DNA of 64,000 bases. Source: Candidatus Tectimicrobiota bacterium. Lineage in GTDB: Bacteria; JACPUC01. Positions within the stretch are counted from its first letter, which is position 1. Each line of letters opens with the position of its first letter. The stretch lies in contig JACPUC010000014.1 in NCBI GenBank assembly GCA_016192455.1, positions 56,845 through 120,844 on the forward strand, read 5' to 3'. Shown in pieces: positions 28,825 to 38,352 of this stretch. The notes beneath the pieces were generated by a model. That model searched no databases. It saw only the letters and a program-made list of their open reading frames with translations, and was not told the origin of the DNA. A program made the translations under genes and the position numbers.

Positions 28825-29589
28825 CTACTCCTCCTCGCCGAGGTAGGCTTCGATGACCTGGCGATTCTCGCGAATCTCGCTCGGCTTCCCCTCGGCGATC
28901 TTCTCGCCGAAGTTCAGCACGGTGACGATATCGGAGATTTCCATCACCAGGCTCATGTGGTGCTCAATGAGGACGACGGTGATGCCGCGGTCGCAGACCT
29001 CTTTGATGTGGCGGTCGAGGTCGATGATCTCGTTCTGGTTCATGCCGGCGGCGGGCTCATCCAGGAGGAGGAGCTTCGGCTTCGTCGCCAGGGCCCGCGC
29101 GATCTCAAGCCGCCGCTGCTGCCCGTAGGGCAAGGCGGAGGCTCGCAGGTGCAGTTTTTCCGCCAGCTCCATGAACTCGAGGAGCTCGAGGGCCGCCTCG
29201 CGGGTAGCGCGCTCCTCGGCGAGCTCGCAGAAGGGGGGCCGCAAGAAGCTCTTCAGGATGCCGGCATTGGTGCGGCAATGGCGCCCCAGCATGACGTTCT
29301 CCAGAACCGTCATCGAGCCGAAGAGGCGGATATTCTGGAACGTCCGCCCAATGCCGAGCTCCGTGCGCTTGTGCGGTTTCATGCCGTTGAGCACATGGCC
29401 TTCAAACTTGATCGTGCCGCCTTCGTTGTCCAGCATGCCGGTGACGCAGTTGAAGAGGGTGGTCTTGCCGGCGCCGTTCGGCCCAATCACGGCATGGATT
29501 CTCCTCTCCTCGACCGCGAAGGAAACCCGGTAGAGCGCATTGAATCCACCGAAGGATTTGGTAACCTCGTTGATCTCCAACAGGGCCAT
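28825..29589 (-). CDS. livG: branched-chain amino acid-type ABC transporter, ATPase LivG
   Basis: 254 residues. Walker A GPNGAGKTT (about 36-44), signature-like 'ALPYGQQRRLEIARALATKP' (about 152-171), Walker B LLLLDEPAAGM. The Q-R-R form of the signature and the C-terminal 'EAYLGEEE' end are typical of LivG. With LivF it powers the LivH-LivM channel in the inner membrane. Last gene of the liv cluster; livF ends 32 bp upstream. Confidence 0.95.
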   Translation of the reverse strand: MALLEINEVTKSFGGFNALYRVSFAVEERRIHAVIGPNGAGKTTLFNCVTGMLDNEGGTIKFEGHVLNGMKPHKRTELGIGRTFQNIRLFGSMTVLENVMLGRHCRTNAGILKSFLRPPFCELAEERATREAALELLEFMELAEKLHLRASALPYGQQRRLEIARALATKPKLLLLDEPAAGMNQNEIIDLDRHIKEVCDRGITVVLIEHHMSLVMEISDIVTVLNFGEKIAEGKPSEIRENRQVIEAYLGEEE

Positions 29590-29621
29590 ACTCGCCTTTC
29601 ACTCCCCACAGGCTGGGGCAC

Positions 29622-30335
29622 CTAAGCCTTCCGGCCCCCCAGGTATGCCTCTTGCACTTCCGAGTTTCCCAGTAGGGCCTCGCAACTATCTTCCAGGATG
29701 ATGTTCCCGGTGACGATGACGTACCCGCGGTCCGAGACCTGCAGGGCCTTGCGGGCGTTCTGCTCGACGAGCAGGATCGTCCTCCCCTCCTTCTTCATCT
29801 CCGCGATGATGCGGAAGATCTCGCTGACGATGAGGGGGGCCAGTCCCAGGGAGGGCTCATCCATCATGATGAGGCGGGGCTTCGCCATGAGGCCGCGCGC
29901 AATGGCGAGCATCTGCTGCTCGCCGCCGCTGAGGCTCCCCGCCAGTTGTTGCTTGCGCTGGTCAAGAATGGGGAAGCGCTCGAAGATGCGCTGCAGGTCC
30001 TCACGGTACTCCGTATCGCGCGGTCGCAGGTAGCCCCCCATCTCGAGGTTCTCGAGCACGGTGAGCCGTTTCAGGATCGCACGCCCTTCCTGAACCTGGA
30101 CGATCCCCTGGCGCACGATCTCGTGCGGCTTCATGCGATTGAGGTGATGACCATCGAAGACAATGTCTCCCCCCCTGGGACGCATCACCCCCGAGATCGT
30201 CTTTAGCAACGTCGATTTTCCGGCTCCGTTGGAGCCAATCAGGGTGACGGTCTCACCCTCTCGCACCTCAAGCGAGACGCCTTTGAGGGCCAGGATTTCA
30301 CCGTAGGCTGCGTAGAGGTTGGATACCTTCAGCAT
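29622..30335 (-). CDS. livF: branched-chain amino acid-type ABC transporter, ATPase LivF
   Basis: 237 residues. Walker A GSNGAGKST (about 34-42), signature LSGGEQQMLAIARGLM (about 134-149), Walker B LIMMDEPSLGLAP. The 'EQQMLAIARGLM' and final 'EVQEAYLGG' are typical LivF. AGGA lies about 10 nt before the ATG. A 237-bp gap, with nothing recognised in it, separates it from livM. Confidence 0.95.
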   Translation of the reverse strand: MLKVSNLYAAYGEILALKGVSLEVREGETVTLIGSNGAGKSTLLKTISGVMRPRGGDIVFDGHHLNRMKPHEIVRQGIVQVQEGRAILKRLTVLENLEMGGYLRPRDTEYREDLQRIFERFPILDQRKQQLAGSLSGGEQQMLAIARGLMAKPRLIMMDEPSLGLAPLIVSEIFRIIAEMKKEGRTILLVEQNARKALQVSDRGYVIVTGNIILEDSCEALLGNSEVQEAYLGGRKA

Positions 30336-30572
30336 ACGTTCACTTTCCTAAAACGAGAGGAGCGCCAACGAGCCGCCGCCCCATCGCGGGGAGATCCTTC
30401 CTGCAGAGGTGGCCGCTGCAACGCTGGCCTGAACGTGCGGCGGGGCTTCGTCCGTTCCCGCGTCTCTCTACCACACCCTGATGCCCATGCAGAGCGCAGG
30501 GTCCTGCCGCCAGCCCCCAGCGCCAGCCTCCACATCCGGCATCCGCCTGCGGCGCCCCCGCGCCGCCTCTCC

Positions 30573-31556
30573 CTAGGCTTCCACCCTTGGTTTCCAGAGG
30601 TTCGCCAAGGTGCTCCGCCAGTAGCGCAGGCTCATCATCTCCTTGCTGATCAAGCCGGCAGGCCGCAGAATCATCATGACGATGAGAAGCCCGCCGAAGA
30701 TGATGATGCGCCAATCCTGAATAATCCGCAGCCACTCCGGCAGAAATGTCAGGTAGAAACCTCCATAGATCGGTCCCGCATAGATTTCATAGCCGCCGAG
30801 CAGCGTGAAGATGAGGATCTCGATGGATCGGAAGACGCCGAAGTTTGTCGAGTCGATGTAGAGCGCATAGTGCGCGTAAAGCCCGCCGCTGATGCCGGCG
30901 AGGAAAGCGCCAATGGCGAAGGCGACCACCTTGTGGCGGGTGAGGTCCACCCCCATCACCTCCGCGGCGTCCTGGTCCTCTTTCATGGACTCAAACGCCC
31001 GCCCCATGCGTGATTTCGTCACGCGCACGAAAAAAAGCACCACGAGGACCAGGGCGACGTAGACGTTCCAAATGGTGGTGAGAGGTGGAATGCCGCCGAG
31101 TCCGCTCGCCCCCCCGGTATACTCGAAGTTGAGGAAGAAAACACGGATAATCTCACTGATCGCCAGCGTCATGAGGAGGAGGTAGACACCCCGAATCCGC
31201 AGCGCCGGAAAGGCGGTCAACACGCCGACGATGGCGGCGAGGATACCCCCCGCCAGCAGGGCGATGAAAAAGGTGAGGTCGAGGGGGCCGACGGTGAAGT
31301 GAAATTTCCACAGCGTCGTGATGCTTGCCGACATGTAGGCGCCCACACCCATGAAGCCTGCCTGCGCCAGGGAGAGCAGCCCCGCCGAGAATGGCAAGTA
31401 GAAGCTCAGCGAGACGATGATATTGATGGCGGCGAAGATGAGAATCGACTCGATGTAGGCATCCGTCCGAAAGAACAAGTTGGCGATCAGGTAGTAGGCG
31501 CCGAAGACCACGGTCACGGCGATGAACAGCGACAGCATTCGCATTGACGTACTCAT
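30573..31556 (-). CDS. livM: branched-chain amino acid-type ABC permease LivM
   Basis: 327 residues with about 8-9 hydrophobic segments. 'SLSFYLPFSAGLLSLAQAGF' with MGVGAYMSA (about 50-80) is the LivM pore motif, and 'YTGGASGLGGIPPL' (about 150) the conserved glycine loop; 'ESMKEDQDAAEVMGVDLTRH' is the cytoplasmic coupling helix that contacts the ATPase. It forms the channel with LivH. AGAGGT lies 5 nt from the ATG. Confidence 0.95.
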   Translation of the reverse strand: MSTSMRMLSLFIAVTVVFGAYYLIANLFFRTDAYIESILIFAAINIIVSLSFYLPFSAGLLSLAQAGFMGVGAYMSASITTLWKFHFTVGPLDLTFFIALLAGGILAAIVGVLTAFPALRIRGVYLLLMTLAISEIIRVFFLNFEYTGGASGLGGIPPLTTIWNVYVALVLVVLFFVRVTKSRMGRAFESMKEDQDAAEVMGVDLTRHKVVAFAIGAFLAGISGGLYAHYALYIDSTNFGVFRSIEILIFTLLGGYEIYAGPIYGGFYLTFLPEWLRIIQDWRIIIFGGLLIVMMILRPAGLISKEMMSLRYWRSTLANLWKPRVEA

Positions 31557-31720
31557 CCCTTACCTCTTCCACAGCGCCGGCCTGCTGCCGCGCGGTCAAC
31601 CCTCCTGATCTGCTCCACCCACGCTCCGCTCTACCTGCGCCGGCGGGGGAAAACCGGCCCTGCCCTCGCCCCAACCCCTCCCACGGCCCTCGTCCACAGA
31701 GCAGGCGGCGCCTTAGCGCC

Positions 31721-32590
31721 TTAGTCGCCGTGGAGCTTGGCGCCGAACAAGCCACTTGGACGAAAGATCAGGATCATCACCATAACGCCGAAGGCGAAGG
31801 CATCGCGGTACGAAGAGGCGAGGTAGGCGACGCTGAGCACCTCCACGATGCCGAGGATCAACCCGCCTACCATGGCGCCGGTGATATTGCCCAAGCCGCC
31901 GAGGAGCATGATGGCGAAGCTCTTCAGGGCCATCTCCACGCCCATGAAGGGGGAGATAGCATTGAACGCCAGCCCCACGAGCACGCCCGCGGCTCCCGCC
32001 AATGCGGACGCCACGCCGAAGGTCAGGATGACCACGCCATTGATGTTCACCCCCAGCAGGCTGGCCGTCCGCCCGCTCTCGGCGGCGGCGCGCATGGCCG
32101 TGCCGAGGCGGGTGCGGTTGACGAAGAGGTGCAGCACCAACATCAGGAAGAGCGAGGTCGCGAGGATGAGCATCTGCACCGAGGTGACCGTGACGTTCCC
32201 AATGGGGTAGTTGACGATCTTGATGGTCTCGGGGAAGCCGACCTGCTCGCCCCCGAAGATCTTCGTGGCCGCGTCCTGCAGGATGATGGTGACGCCGACG
32301 GTGCTGAGGAGGGGGGCGAGGTGGAACTCTTTGCTGATGGGCCGCACCGCCACGCGCTCGACCAGGATGCCGAGGATAGCGGTGATCACCATGCTGCCGA
32401 ACAGCGCCACGTAAACGTTCACCTTGAAGAGGAGCACAAGGTAGAGCCCGAAGAACGCTCCCATCATGAAGACTTCGCCGTGCGCGAAGTGCAGCAGGCT
32501 AAGGACGCCGAAGATCAGGGTGTAGCCGATGGCGATGAGGGAGTACGCGCTCCCCAGCATCAGGCCGTTAATCATCTGTTGCAGGAACAT
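31721..32590 (-). CDS. livH: branched-chain amino acid-type ABC permease LivH
   Basis: 289 residues, about 8 hydrophobic segments. 'QQMINGLMLGSAYSLIAIGY' with TLIFGVLSLLHFAHGE (about 4-40) is the LivH signature, and 'RTRLGTAMRAAAESGRTASL' with LGVN is the EAA-like coupling loop. GGAGG is 10 nt before the ATG. It directly follows the CoA ligase gene, suggesting that the transported compound is the ligase substrate. No periplasmic binding protein gene is in the cluster. Confidence 0.95.
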   Translation of the reverse strand: MFLQQMINGLMLGSAYSLIAIGYTLIFGVLSLLHFAHGEVFMMGAFFGLYLVLLFKVNVYVALFGSMVITAILGILVERVAVRPISKEFHLAPLLSTVGVTIILQDAATKIFGGEQVGFPETIKIVNYPIGNVTVTSVQMLILATSLFLMLVLHLFVNRTRLGTAMRAAAESGRTASLLGVNINGVVILTFGVASALAGAAGVLVGLAFNAISPFMGVEMALKSFAIMLLGGLGNITGAMVGGLILGIVEVLSVAYLASSYRDAFAFGVMVMILIFRPSGLFGAKLHGD

Positions 32591-32674
32591 ACGTGGTGGT
32601 CCTCCGCCCGCCTCTCTGCTACCCCTGCAGCCCGGGACGCCCTCCGGCCAGGCGCGCCGGGCCGTCCCGGCTTG

Positions 32675-34240
32675 TTATGCGGAACTGAGCTGACGCAGCT
32701 TGTAGCGTTGGATCTTCCCCGTCGCCGTCTTCGGCAGCTCCGGCACAAACTCGTACCAGCGCGGATACTTGTAGTGCGCCAGACGGGCGCGGATGTGCTC
32801 GGTGTACGCCTGCTCCAGCGTCGGGCCGGGCTGCACGCCCTCTTTCAGAACAATGAAGGCCTTCGGCTTGATGAGGTTCGCATCATCCTCCTCCCCGATG
32901 ACCGCGCACTCCAACACGGAGGGATGCTCCATGAGGCAGTTCTCGATCTCAATCGGTGAGACCCAGATGCCTCCCACCTTCAGCATGTCATCGGAACGCC
33001 CACAGTAAACGTAGTAGTCCTCCTCGTCGATGTAGTACTTGTCGCCGGTGATCACCCACTCGCCGATCATGGTGGTCTTCGTCTTCTGGTGCTTGTTCCA
33101 GTAGTACGGCGCCGTGCTGTCGCCACTGACCCAGAGGTTGCCGACCTCTCCCTTGGGCACGTCGTTGCCTTGGTCATCCGCCACCCGCGCCTCATAGCCG
33201 GGGATGATCTTGCCGCTCGTGCCGGCCTTGGCGCTCCCTAGCTTGTTGGAGATGAAGAGGTGGATGACCTCGGTGGAGCCGATGCCATCGATGAGCTCGT
33301 GGCCGAAGCGCTCCTTCCACTGCCGGAACAGCTCCGGCGGCAAGGATTCCCCCGCCGAGAAGAGGATGCGCAGCGAGCTCAGGTCGTACTTCTCGGCACC
33401 CTTCACCTGCAACATCTGCCCGTACATCGTCGGCACGTTGAAGAGGACGGTGGGCTTGAATTTGTCGATGATTTTGAACATATCTTCAGGAAGCGGGCGA
33501 GCCGGCCAGAGGATCGACGACGCCCCGACGCTGAAGGGGAAGTAGAGCGAGTTGCCCAGTCCGTAGGCGAAGAAGAGCTTGGCAACCGAGAAGACGAGAT
33601 CGCTCTCCTTCGTCTCCACGATGTACTTCCCGAAGGTGTTGTAAGAGTGGTACATGTCGTGCTGCAGGTGGACGACGCCCTTGGGGAAGCCGGTGCTCCC
33701 CGAGCTGTACTGCCAGAGGGCCATGTCGTCACGGTGCGTCGGGGCCGCCTCGAGCGACTCCGACTCCGGCTCGACGAGCTTCTCGTAGGAATGATACTTG
33801 CCCGTTGTGTCGCCGATGACGATGACGTGCTTCAGGAAGGGGCAGTTGGCGAGGACCGGCTCCACTTCCGGCAGGAGCTGCTGGTCGATGATGAGGGCCA
33901 TGGCGCGGCTGTCGTTGAGAAAGTACTGGTAATCCCGCGAGCGCATGATGGTGTTCGTCGGGATCGGCACGGCGCCGATCTTGATCGCCCCCAGAAAGCT
34001 GGCGATGAACTCGGGGCAATCGAGGACGATCATGAGGACGCGGTTCTCCATCTCGATACCAAGATGGCGCAGCGCGTTCCCCGTCTTGTTGATCATCACC
34101 TGGAGCTGGCGATAGGTGAAGGTCCCGCCCTGATAGTGGATGGCGACCTTCTCGCCCCGCCCTTGCGCGACGTTGCCATCAACCAAGGGGACGGCGGCGT
34201 TGAACTGTTCCGGGAGTTCCAAGGACGAATGGGTATCCAT
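32675..34240 (-). CDS. benzoate-CoA ligase family acyl-CoA synthetase
   Basis: 521 residues, full length. It adenylates a carboxylic acid with ATP and transfers it to CoA. ANL-family motifs: P-loop 'YSSGSTGFPKGVVH' (about 172-185), 'GIGSTEVIHLF' (about 316-326), 'WVITGDKYY' (about 399-407) and the C-terminal catalytic Lys in 'LPKTATGKIQRYKLR'. The overall sequence matches the benzoate / 4-hydroxybenzoate CoA-ligase group, though the acid may be another aromatic or a short branched acid. First gene of the ligase-livHMFG block. GAGGT lies 5-6 nt before ATG 34240. Confidence 0.87.
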   Translation of the reverse strand: MDTHSSLELPEQFNAAVPLVDGNVAQGRGEKVAIHYQGGTFTYRQLQVMINKTGNALRHLGIEMENRVLMIVLDCPEFIASFLGAIKIGAVPIPTNTIMRSRDYQYFLNDSRAMALIIDQQLLPEVEPVLANCPFLKHVIVIGDTTGKYHSYEKLVEPESESLEAAPTHRDDMALWQYSSGSTGFPKGVVHLQHDMYHSYNTFGKYIVETKESDLVFSVAKLFFAYGLGNSLYFPFSVGASSILWPARPLPEDMFKIIDKFKPTVLFNVPTMYGQMLQVKGAEKYDLSSLRILFSAGESLPPELFRQWKERFGHELIDGIGSTEVIHLFISNKLGSAKAGTSGKIIPGYEARVADDQGNDVPKGEVGNLWVSGDSTAPYYWNKHQKTKTTMIGEWVITGDKYYIDEEDYYVYCGRSDDMLKVGGIWVSPIEIENCLMEHPSVLECAVIGEEDDANLIKPKAFIVLKEGVQPGPTLEQAYTEHIRARLAHYKYPRWYEFVPELPKTATGKIQRYKLRQLSSA

Positions 34241-34858
34241 GCTGAACCTCGTCCACGTCCACCAACCGCTTCCGGGCGCGCCACAGGCTCCCGGCCCCCG
34301 TGCACCGGCTGGATTGTTGTTTCAGAGGGGCTGGACGGCATGCATCCGGGCACGGGTCTCCCGCTCGGCTCCCAGCCCATGACGGAACTTGGCACGCGGA
34401 TTCAATGCTGCGCTCGGCGCCTTCCCCGCACTACGAAGGGAGAGAGCGACCTCGTGGTTAAACATCTTCACCTGGCCTAGGCAGCGCTTGGACAACCAAC
34501 CTCGCCTAGCGTTGCGTGCAACTGGTACCACATCCCCCTGCTTTCGTCAAGGACCGCCGCGAGCTCGCCTCCTTCCGAGGCCGCGCACGCCACACTTTGC
34601 AAGACGTCCCCTCTTGACGGAGCAGAGATTCCCCCGCCTCCGTGACTTCGCTGGACGCCGAGGTGAGGGAACGCCGGCGGCTTCTCAGCCTCGGCTTCGG
34701 CGCGCGGAACCCAGCGCCGCGTTGGGACCCCATGCCCGGGGGACGCGCAGCACGCACCCCGACGCCCCTGCGCACCTGGCACGCGGGGCACTCTCCTCCC
34801 GCCGATGTCCAGTACAGGGCAAGGCAGGCGACGCAAAGGCCGGCAGCGCAGCGCGCAC
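34241..34858. other. intergenic, nothing recognised
   Basis: 618 bp between the CoA ligase start and the acyl-CoA mutase stop. No promoter with both good boxes, no repeat, and no open frame with protein-like composition on either strand. It separates two minus-strand units. Confidence 0.45.
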
Positions 34859-36535
34859 CTAGAACCCCTGCGGCGGCTGGTAGGCGCCGAAGACGTCGCG
34901 CAGCACGGCGCAGATTTCGCCGAGCGTGGCGTACGCCTTGACGGCATCGATGAGCGGCGGCAGCAGGTTGGCGTCGCCCTGCGCGGCCGTCCGCAGCTCG
35001 GCAAGGATCCGCTCCACTTTGGCGGCGTCGCGCCGGGACTTCACCGCCTTCAGACGCTGCACCTGCTCCAGCTCGATGGCCGGATCGGTCTGGTGCAGCA
35101 CGATCTCCGGCTCGTCGTCGATCTTGAACTGGTTGACGCCGACAATGACGCGCTCGCCCGTCTCCACCTCGCGCTGGTAGCGATAGGCGCTCTCGATGAT
35201 CTCACTCTGGTAGTAGCCCTTCTCGATCGCCGCCACGGCGCCGCCCAGTTTGTCGATCTTGGCGATGAGATCCCAGGCCCGTTCCTCGAGCTCGTTCGTG
35301 AGGGTCTCGACGTAGAAGGACCCCGCCAGCGGATCAATCGTATCGGCGATCCCCGATTCATAGGCGACAATCTGCTGCGTGCGCATGGCGACGCGCACCG
35401 CCTCTTCCGTGGGCAGGGCCAGGGCCTCGTCGAACGAGCAGACGTGCAGCGCCTGGCAGCCGCCGAGCACCGCCGCCATGGTCTCGATGGTGCCGCGGAT
35501 GACGTTGTTGAAGGGCTGGTGCGCGGTGAACGACGAGCCCGCCGTGCCGGTGAAAACGCGGAAGGTGCAGGAGCGCGGGTCCTTGGCCCCGAAGCGCTCC
35601 TTCATGATCTTCGCCCACATGCGCCGCGCCGCCCGGAACTTGGCGATCTCCTCGAAGAAGTCGATCATCGTGTTGGGAAGCCAGGAGAGCCGCGGCCCGA
35701 AGCGGTCCACCTCGAGCCCCGCCTTGATCGCCGCCTCCACGTAAGCGATGCCGTCCGCCAGCATGAAGGCCAGCTCCTGCATGGCATTGCACCCCGCCTC
35801 GCGCAGGTGGTAGCCGCAGATGCTGATGGTGTTCCAGCGGGGCACCTGCTTGGAGCAGTACGCGAAGATGTCGGTGATGATGCGCATGCTCGGCTTCGGC
35901 GGGAAGATGTAGGTGCCGCGAGCCACGTACTCCTTCAGGATGTCGTTCTGGATCGTGCCCGTCAGCTTGGTGGGCGGAATGCCCTGCTGCTCGGCCACGG
36001 TCACGTACATGGCCAGCATCATCGCGGCGTGCGCGTTGCACGTCATGGAGGTGCTGATCTTGTCGAGCGGGATGCCGTCGAAGAGCCGCTCCATGTCCTC
36101 CAGCGTGTCGATCGCCACGCCGACCTTGCCCACCTCCCCGCGGGCGATGGGGTGGTCGCTGTCGTAGCCAAGCTGCGTGGGCAGGTCGAAGGCCACGCTC
36201 AAGCCGGTGTTGCCGGTCTCCAGGAGGTACTTGTAGCGCTGGTTCGACTCATCCGCCGTACCGTAGCCGGCATATTGCCGGAAGGTCCAGAACTTGCCGC
36301 GGTAGGCGGTATGCTGCACGGCGCGCGTGAAGGGATACTGACCGGGCCAACCGATATCCTGGCTATAGTCTCTCCCCGCCAGATCGAGCGGCGAGTAGGC
36401 GCGTTTGATCGGGATGCCCGAGGCCGTCTCGAAGCGCTTCTTGCGATCGGGGAAGCTGAGGGCTTGCTCCTCGGCTTCCTTCTCGTAGCGTTCCGCTTCC
36501 TGACGCAAGCCGGCAAGAAATCGCTCGTCAAACAT
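34859..36535 (-). CDS. acyl-CoA mutase, large (substrate-binding) subunit, methylmalonyl-CoA mutase family
   Basis: 558 residues: the TIM-barrel catalytic part only; the cobalamin-binding domain is absent. The family moves a carbon group on acyl-CoA by a radical route. Conserved: TFRQYAGYGTADESN (Arg87 and Tyr89 equivalents), GTIQNDILKE, PSMRIITDIFAY (Arg207 equivalent), 'WNTISICGYHLREAG' (His244 equivalent) and GPRLS. The usual Arg-Pro-Trp-Thr before the RQYAG motif is Lys-Phe-Trp-Thr, and the preceding Tyr and Met positions differ, so the substrate may not be methylmalonyl-CoA. GAGAGGGTGA precedes ATG 36535. A small B12 subunit and MeaB chaperone must be encoded elsewhere. Confidence 0.88.
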   Translation of the reverse strand: MFDERFLAGLRQEAERYEKEAEEQALSFPDRKKRFETASGIPIKRAYSPLDLAGRDYSQDIGWPGQYPFTRAVQHTAYRGKFWTFRQYAGYGTADESNQRYKYLLETGNTGLSVAFDLPTQLGYDSDHPIARGEVGKVGVAIDTLEDMERLFDGIPLDKISTSMTCNAHAAMMLAMYVTVAEQQGIPPTKLTGTIQNDILKEYVARGTYIFPPKPSMRIITDIFAYCSKQVPRWNTISICGYHLREAGCNAMQELAFMLADGIAYVEAAIKAGLEVDRFGPRLSWLPNTMIDFFEEIAKFRAARRMWAKIMKERFGAKDPRSCTFRVFTGTAGSSFTAHQPFNNVIRGTIETMAAVLGGCQALHVCSFDEALALPTEEAVRVAMRTQQIVAYESGIADTIDPLAGSFYVETLTNELEERAWDLIAKIDKLGGAVAAIEKGYYQSEIIESAYRYQREVETGERVIVGVNQFKIDDEPEIVLHQTDPAIELEQVQRLKAVKSRRDAAKVERILAELRTAAQGDANLLPPLIDAVKAYATLGEICAVLRDVFGAYQPPQGF

Positions 36536-36621
36536 TCTGGATCACCCTCTCGTTGACCCTCGAAGCTGGGGAGCCTGTTCCGGCGTAACCCCCAGCGACA
36601 CCCCAGTATCAACGGCAACCC

Positions 36622-36650
36622 ATTATAAACCCTTAAGTTATTTTTTTCCA
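36622..36650 (-). promoter_or_regulatory. sigma70-like promoter for the acyl-CoA mutase gene
   Basis: Minus strand: TGGAAA (36650-36645, 4/6), 17-bp spacer, perfect TATAAT (36627-36622), in an AT-rich patch that contrasts with its surroundings. Leader about 80 nt. Confidence 0.55.
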
Positions 36651-36761
36651 GACTACGCCGCCTGGGGACTCGAAGTCAAGGAGGAATGAACACCACCGCA
36701 AGGCCACGCGGTCACCAGCGGCCCTTCCCCCCGGGGCAGCCGGCGCGGGGCTGCCTGGGCG

Positions 36762-37460
36762 TTACCCCAAGATGATGCGGCCATCCGCCACCTTCACGCC
36801 GCGCTCGCTGACGAAGACGGGATTGAGGTCCATCTCCTTGATGTCAGGGAAGTCGTTGAGGAAGCGGGAGATATTCAGCAGCGTCTGCTGCAGGCTGGGG
36901 AGGTCGACCGGCGCCCGGCCGCGCGCTCCCGTGAGCAGTGGATAGCCCTTGATCTCCTCGATCATCTCGCGAGCATCTATGGGCTCGAGGGGGACCAGGC
37001 GGTAGGCCACATCTTTATAAATTTCCACAAAGATGCCGCCGATGCCGAACATCATCACCTGGCCGAACTGCTCGTCGTTGATCGAGCCGACGATGATCTC
37101 TTCGCCCTTGCTCATCTCACCGACGAGGACGCCGCGCACCTCCGCCTTGGGATCGGCGGCGCGAACGTTCTTCAGGATGGCGTGGTACGCAGCCTCCATT
37201 TCCGCCGCGGAGGAGATGCCGATCACCACGCCGCCCGCGTCCGACTTGTGCACCACCTGCGGCGAGACGATCTTCGCCACCACCGGGTAGCCGATCTCCG
37301 CCGCGGCCTGCTTCGCCTCCTCAACGCTTGTGCAGACGCGCTCCTTCGTCACCGGCACGCCGTACGAGGCCATGATCTCCTTCACCTCAGGCTCCAGAAC
37401 GTAGGAGCGTCCCTCCTTCTGCGCCCGCTTCAGGATGGCAGTGGTTGCCTCTTTGCTCAT
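36762..37460 (-). CDS. acyl-CoA synthetase (ADP-forming) beta subunit, ATP-grasp
   Basis: 232 residues from ATG 37460; an ATG at 37469 adds three residues, but its ribosome site would be too close. ATP-grasp fold: N-terminal 'EIMASYGVPVTKERV', 'GYPVVAKIVSPQVVHKSDAG' (about 57-76, ATP lysines), 'VGSINDEQFGQVMMFGIGG' and the metal/ATP end 'IKEMDLNPVFV'. In two-subunit enzymes this beta part works with an alpha (CoA-binding and ligase) subunit to make ATP from an acyl-CoA, or the reverse. The alpha subunit is not adjacent. Next to an acyl-CoA mutase and an SDR, it fits an organic-acid pathway. Confidence 0.88.
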   Translation of the reverse strand: MSKEATTAILKRAQKEGRSYVLEPEVKEIMASYGVPVTKERVCTSVEEAKQAAAEIGYPVVAKIVSPQVVHKSDAGGVVIGISSAAEMEAAYHAILKNVRAADPKAEVRGVLVGEMSKGEEIIVGSINDEQFGQVMMFGIGGIFVEIYKDVAYRLVPLEPIDAREMIEEIKGYPLLTGARGRAPVDLPSLQQTLLNISRFLNDFPDIKEMDLNPVFVSERGVKVADGRIILG

Positions 37461-37590
37461 GCGTCCCATACTCCCGTTCCAGATGCAGGGAGAGGATCCC
37501 TGCCCGCTCGTTGAGCTCCGCGCTCGACCACGCCGGGAGGAGCTGCCGGCGGCCGCGCCCTGTCCCCTCCGCCAACCACCGCCAGCAGCC

Positions 37591-38352
37591 TCAGACCAGC
37601 GTCAGCAGCCCGCCATCGACGAAGAGGGTCTCGCCCGTGACGTAGGAGGCGTCGTCGGAGGCCAGGAAGAGAGCCACCCGCGCAATCTCCTCTGGCTTGC
37701 CCCAACGCTTCATCGGCACGCGCGCGCGCAAGGGGGTCATGACCGCCTCGTTGCGGCGCGTCTCCTCGGTCATGGGCGTCTCGATCAGGCCCGGGCCGAT
37801 GGCATTGACGCGGATGCCATGGGGAGCCAGCTCCTGGGCCATGTAGCGCGTGAGCTGGATGACGCCGGCCTTCGAGGTGTGGTAGTACGGCCCCAGGTTC
37901 GGGTACACCACCTCGCCGGCCGACGAGGCAATGCTCACGATCCGCCCGTCCTTCTGCTTGATCATGTGCGGCGCCACCGCCTGGGAGAGGAACATGTAGC
38001 TCTTCAGGTTGATATCGTGGGTACGGTCCCAGAGGGCCTCCGTGCAGGTCAGGAACGTCTCCTTGGGCGAGATGCCGGCGACGTTCATGAGGACGTGGAT
38101 CTTCCCGAACCTGTCGATGGCCGCCTGCACCAGTTTGCCAAGCTGCGCAAACTGGGCCACATCCACCTCGTAGGGCAACGCCTTGCGGCCCATCTTCTCG
38201 ATGTCGCGGCAGGTTGCCTGCACGCCGGCGGCGTTCTTGTCCGCGGCCACCACATCCGCGCCTTCCTGGGCCAGGTTCAGGGCGATCGCTTTCCCAATCC
38301 CCGAGGCGGCTCCCGTCACCAGCGCCACTCGATCGACAAACCGTTGCACCAT
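37591..38352 (-). CDS. short-chain dehydrogenase/reductase
   Basis: 253 residues. Classical SDR: cofactor motif TGAASGIG (13-20), Asp38 at the end of the second strand (favouring NAD over NADP), catalytic Ser143/144, Tyr157 and Lys161 in YYHTSKAG. It is similar to FabG-type 3-oxoacyl reductases and to many 3-hydroxyacyl-CoA or alcohol dehydrogenases. It lies 121 bp upstream of the acyl-CoA synthetase beta gene on the same strand. GGAGG lies 5 nt before ATG 38352. Substrate unknown. Confidence 0.9.
   Translation of the reverse strand: MVQRFVDRVALVTGAASGIGKAIALNLAQEGADVVAADKNAAGVQATCRDIEKMGRKALPYEVDVAQFAQLGKLVQAAIDRFGKIHVLMNVAGISPKETFLTCTEALWDRTHDINLKSYMFLSQAVAPHMIKQKDGRIVSIASSAGEVVYPNLGPYYHTSKAGVIQLTRYMAQELAPHGIRVNAIGPGLIETPMTEETRRNEAVMTPLRARVPMKRWGKPEEIARVALFLASDDASYVTGETLFVDGGLLTLV

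Noticed and set aside
34241-34858. Searched for a liv binding protein, a B12 subunit or a regulator
   Set aside because: No frame of adequate length or protein-like composition.
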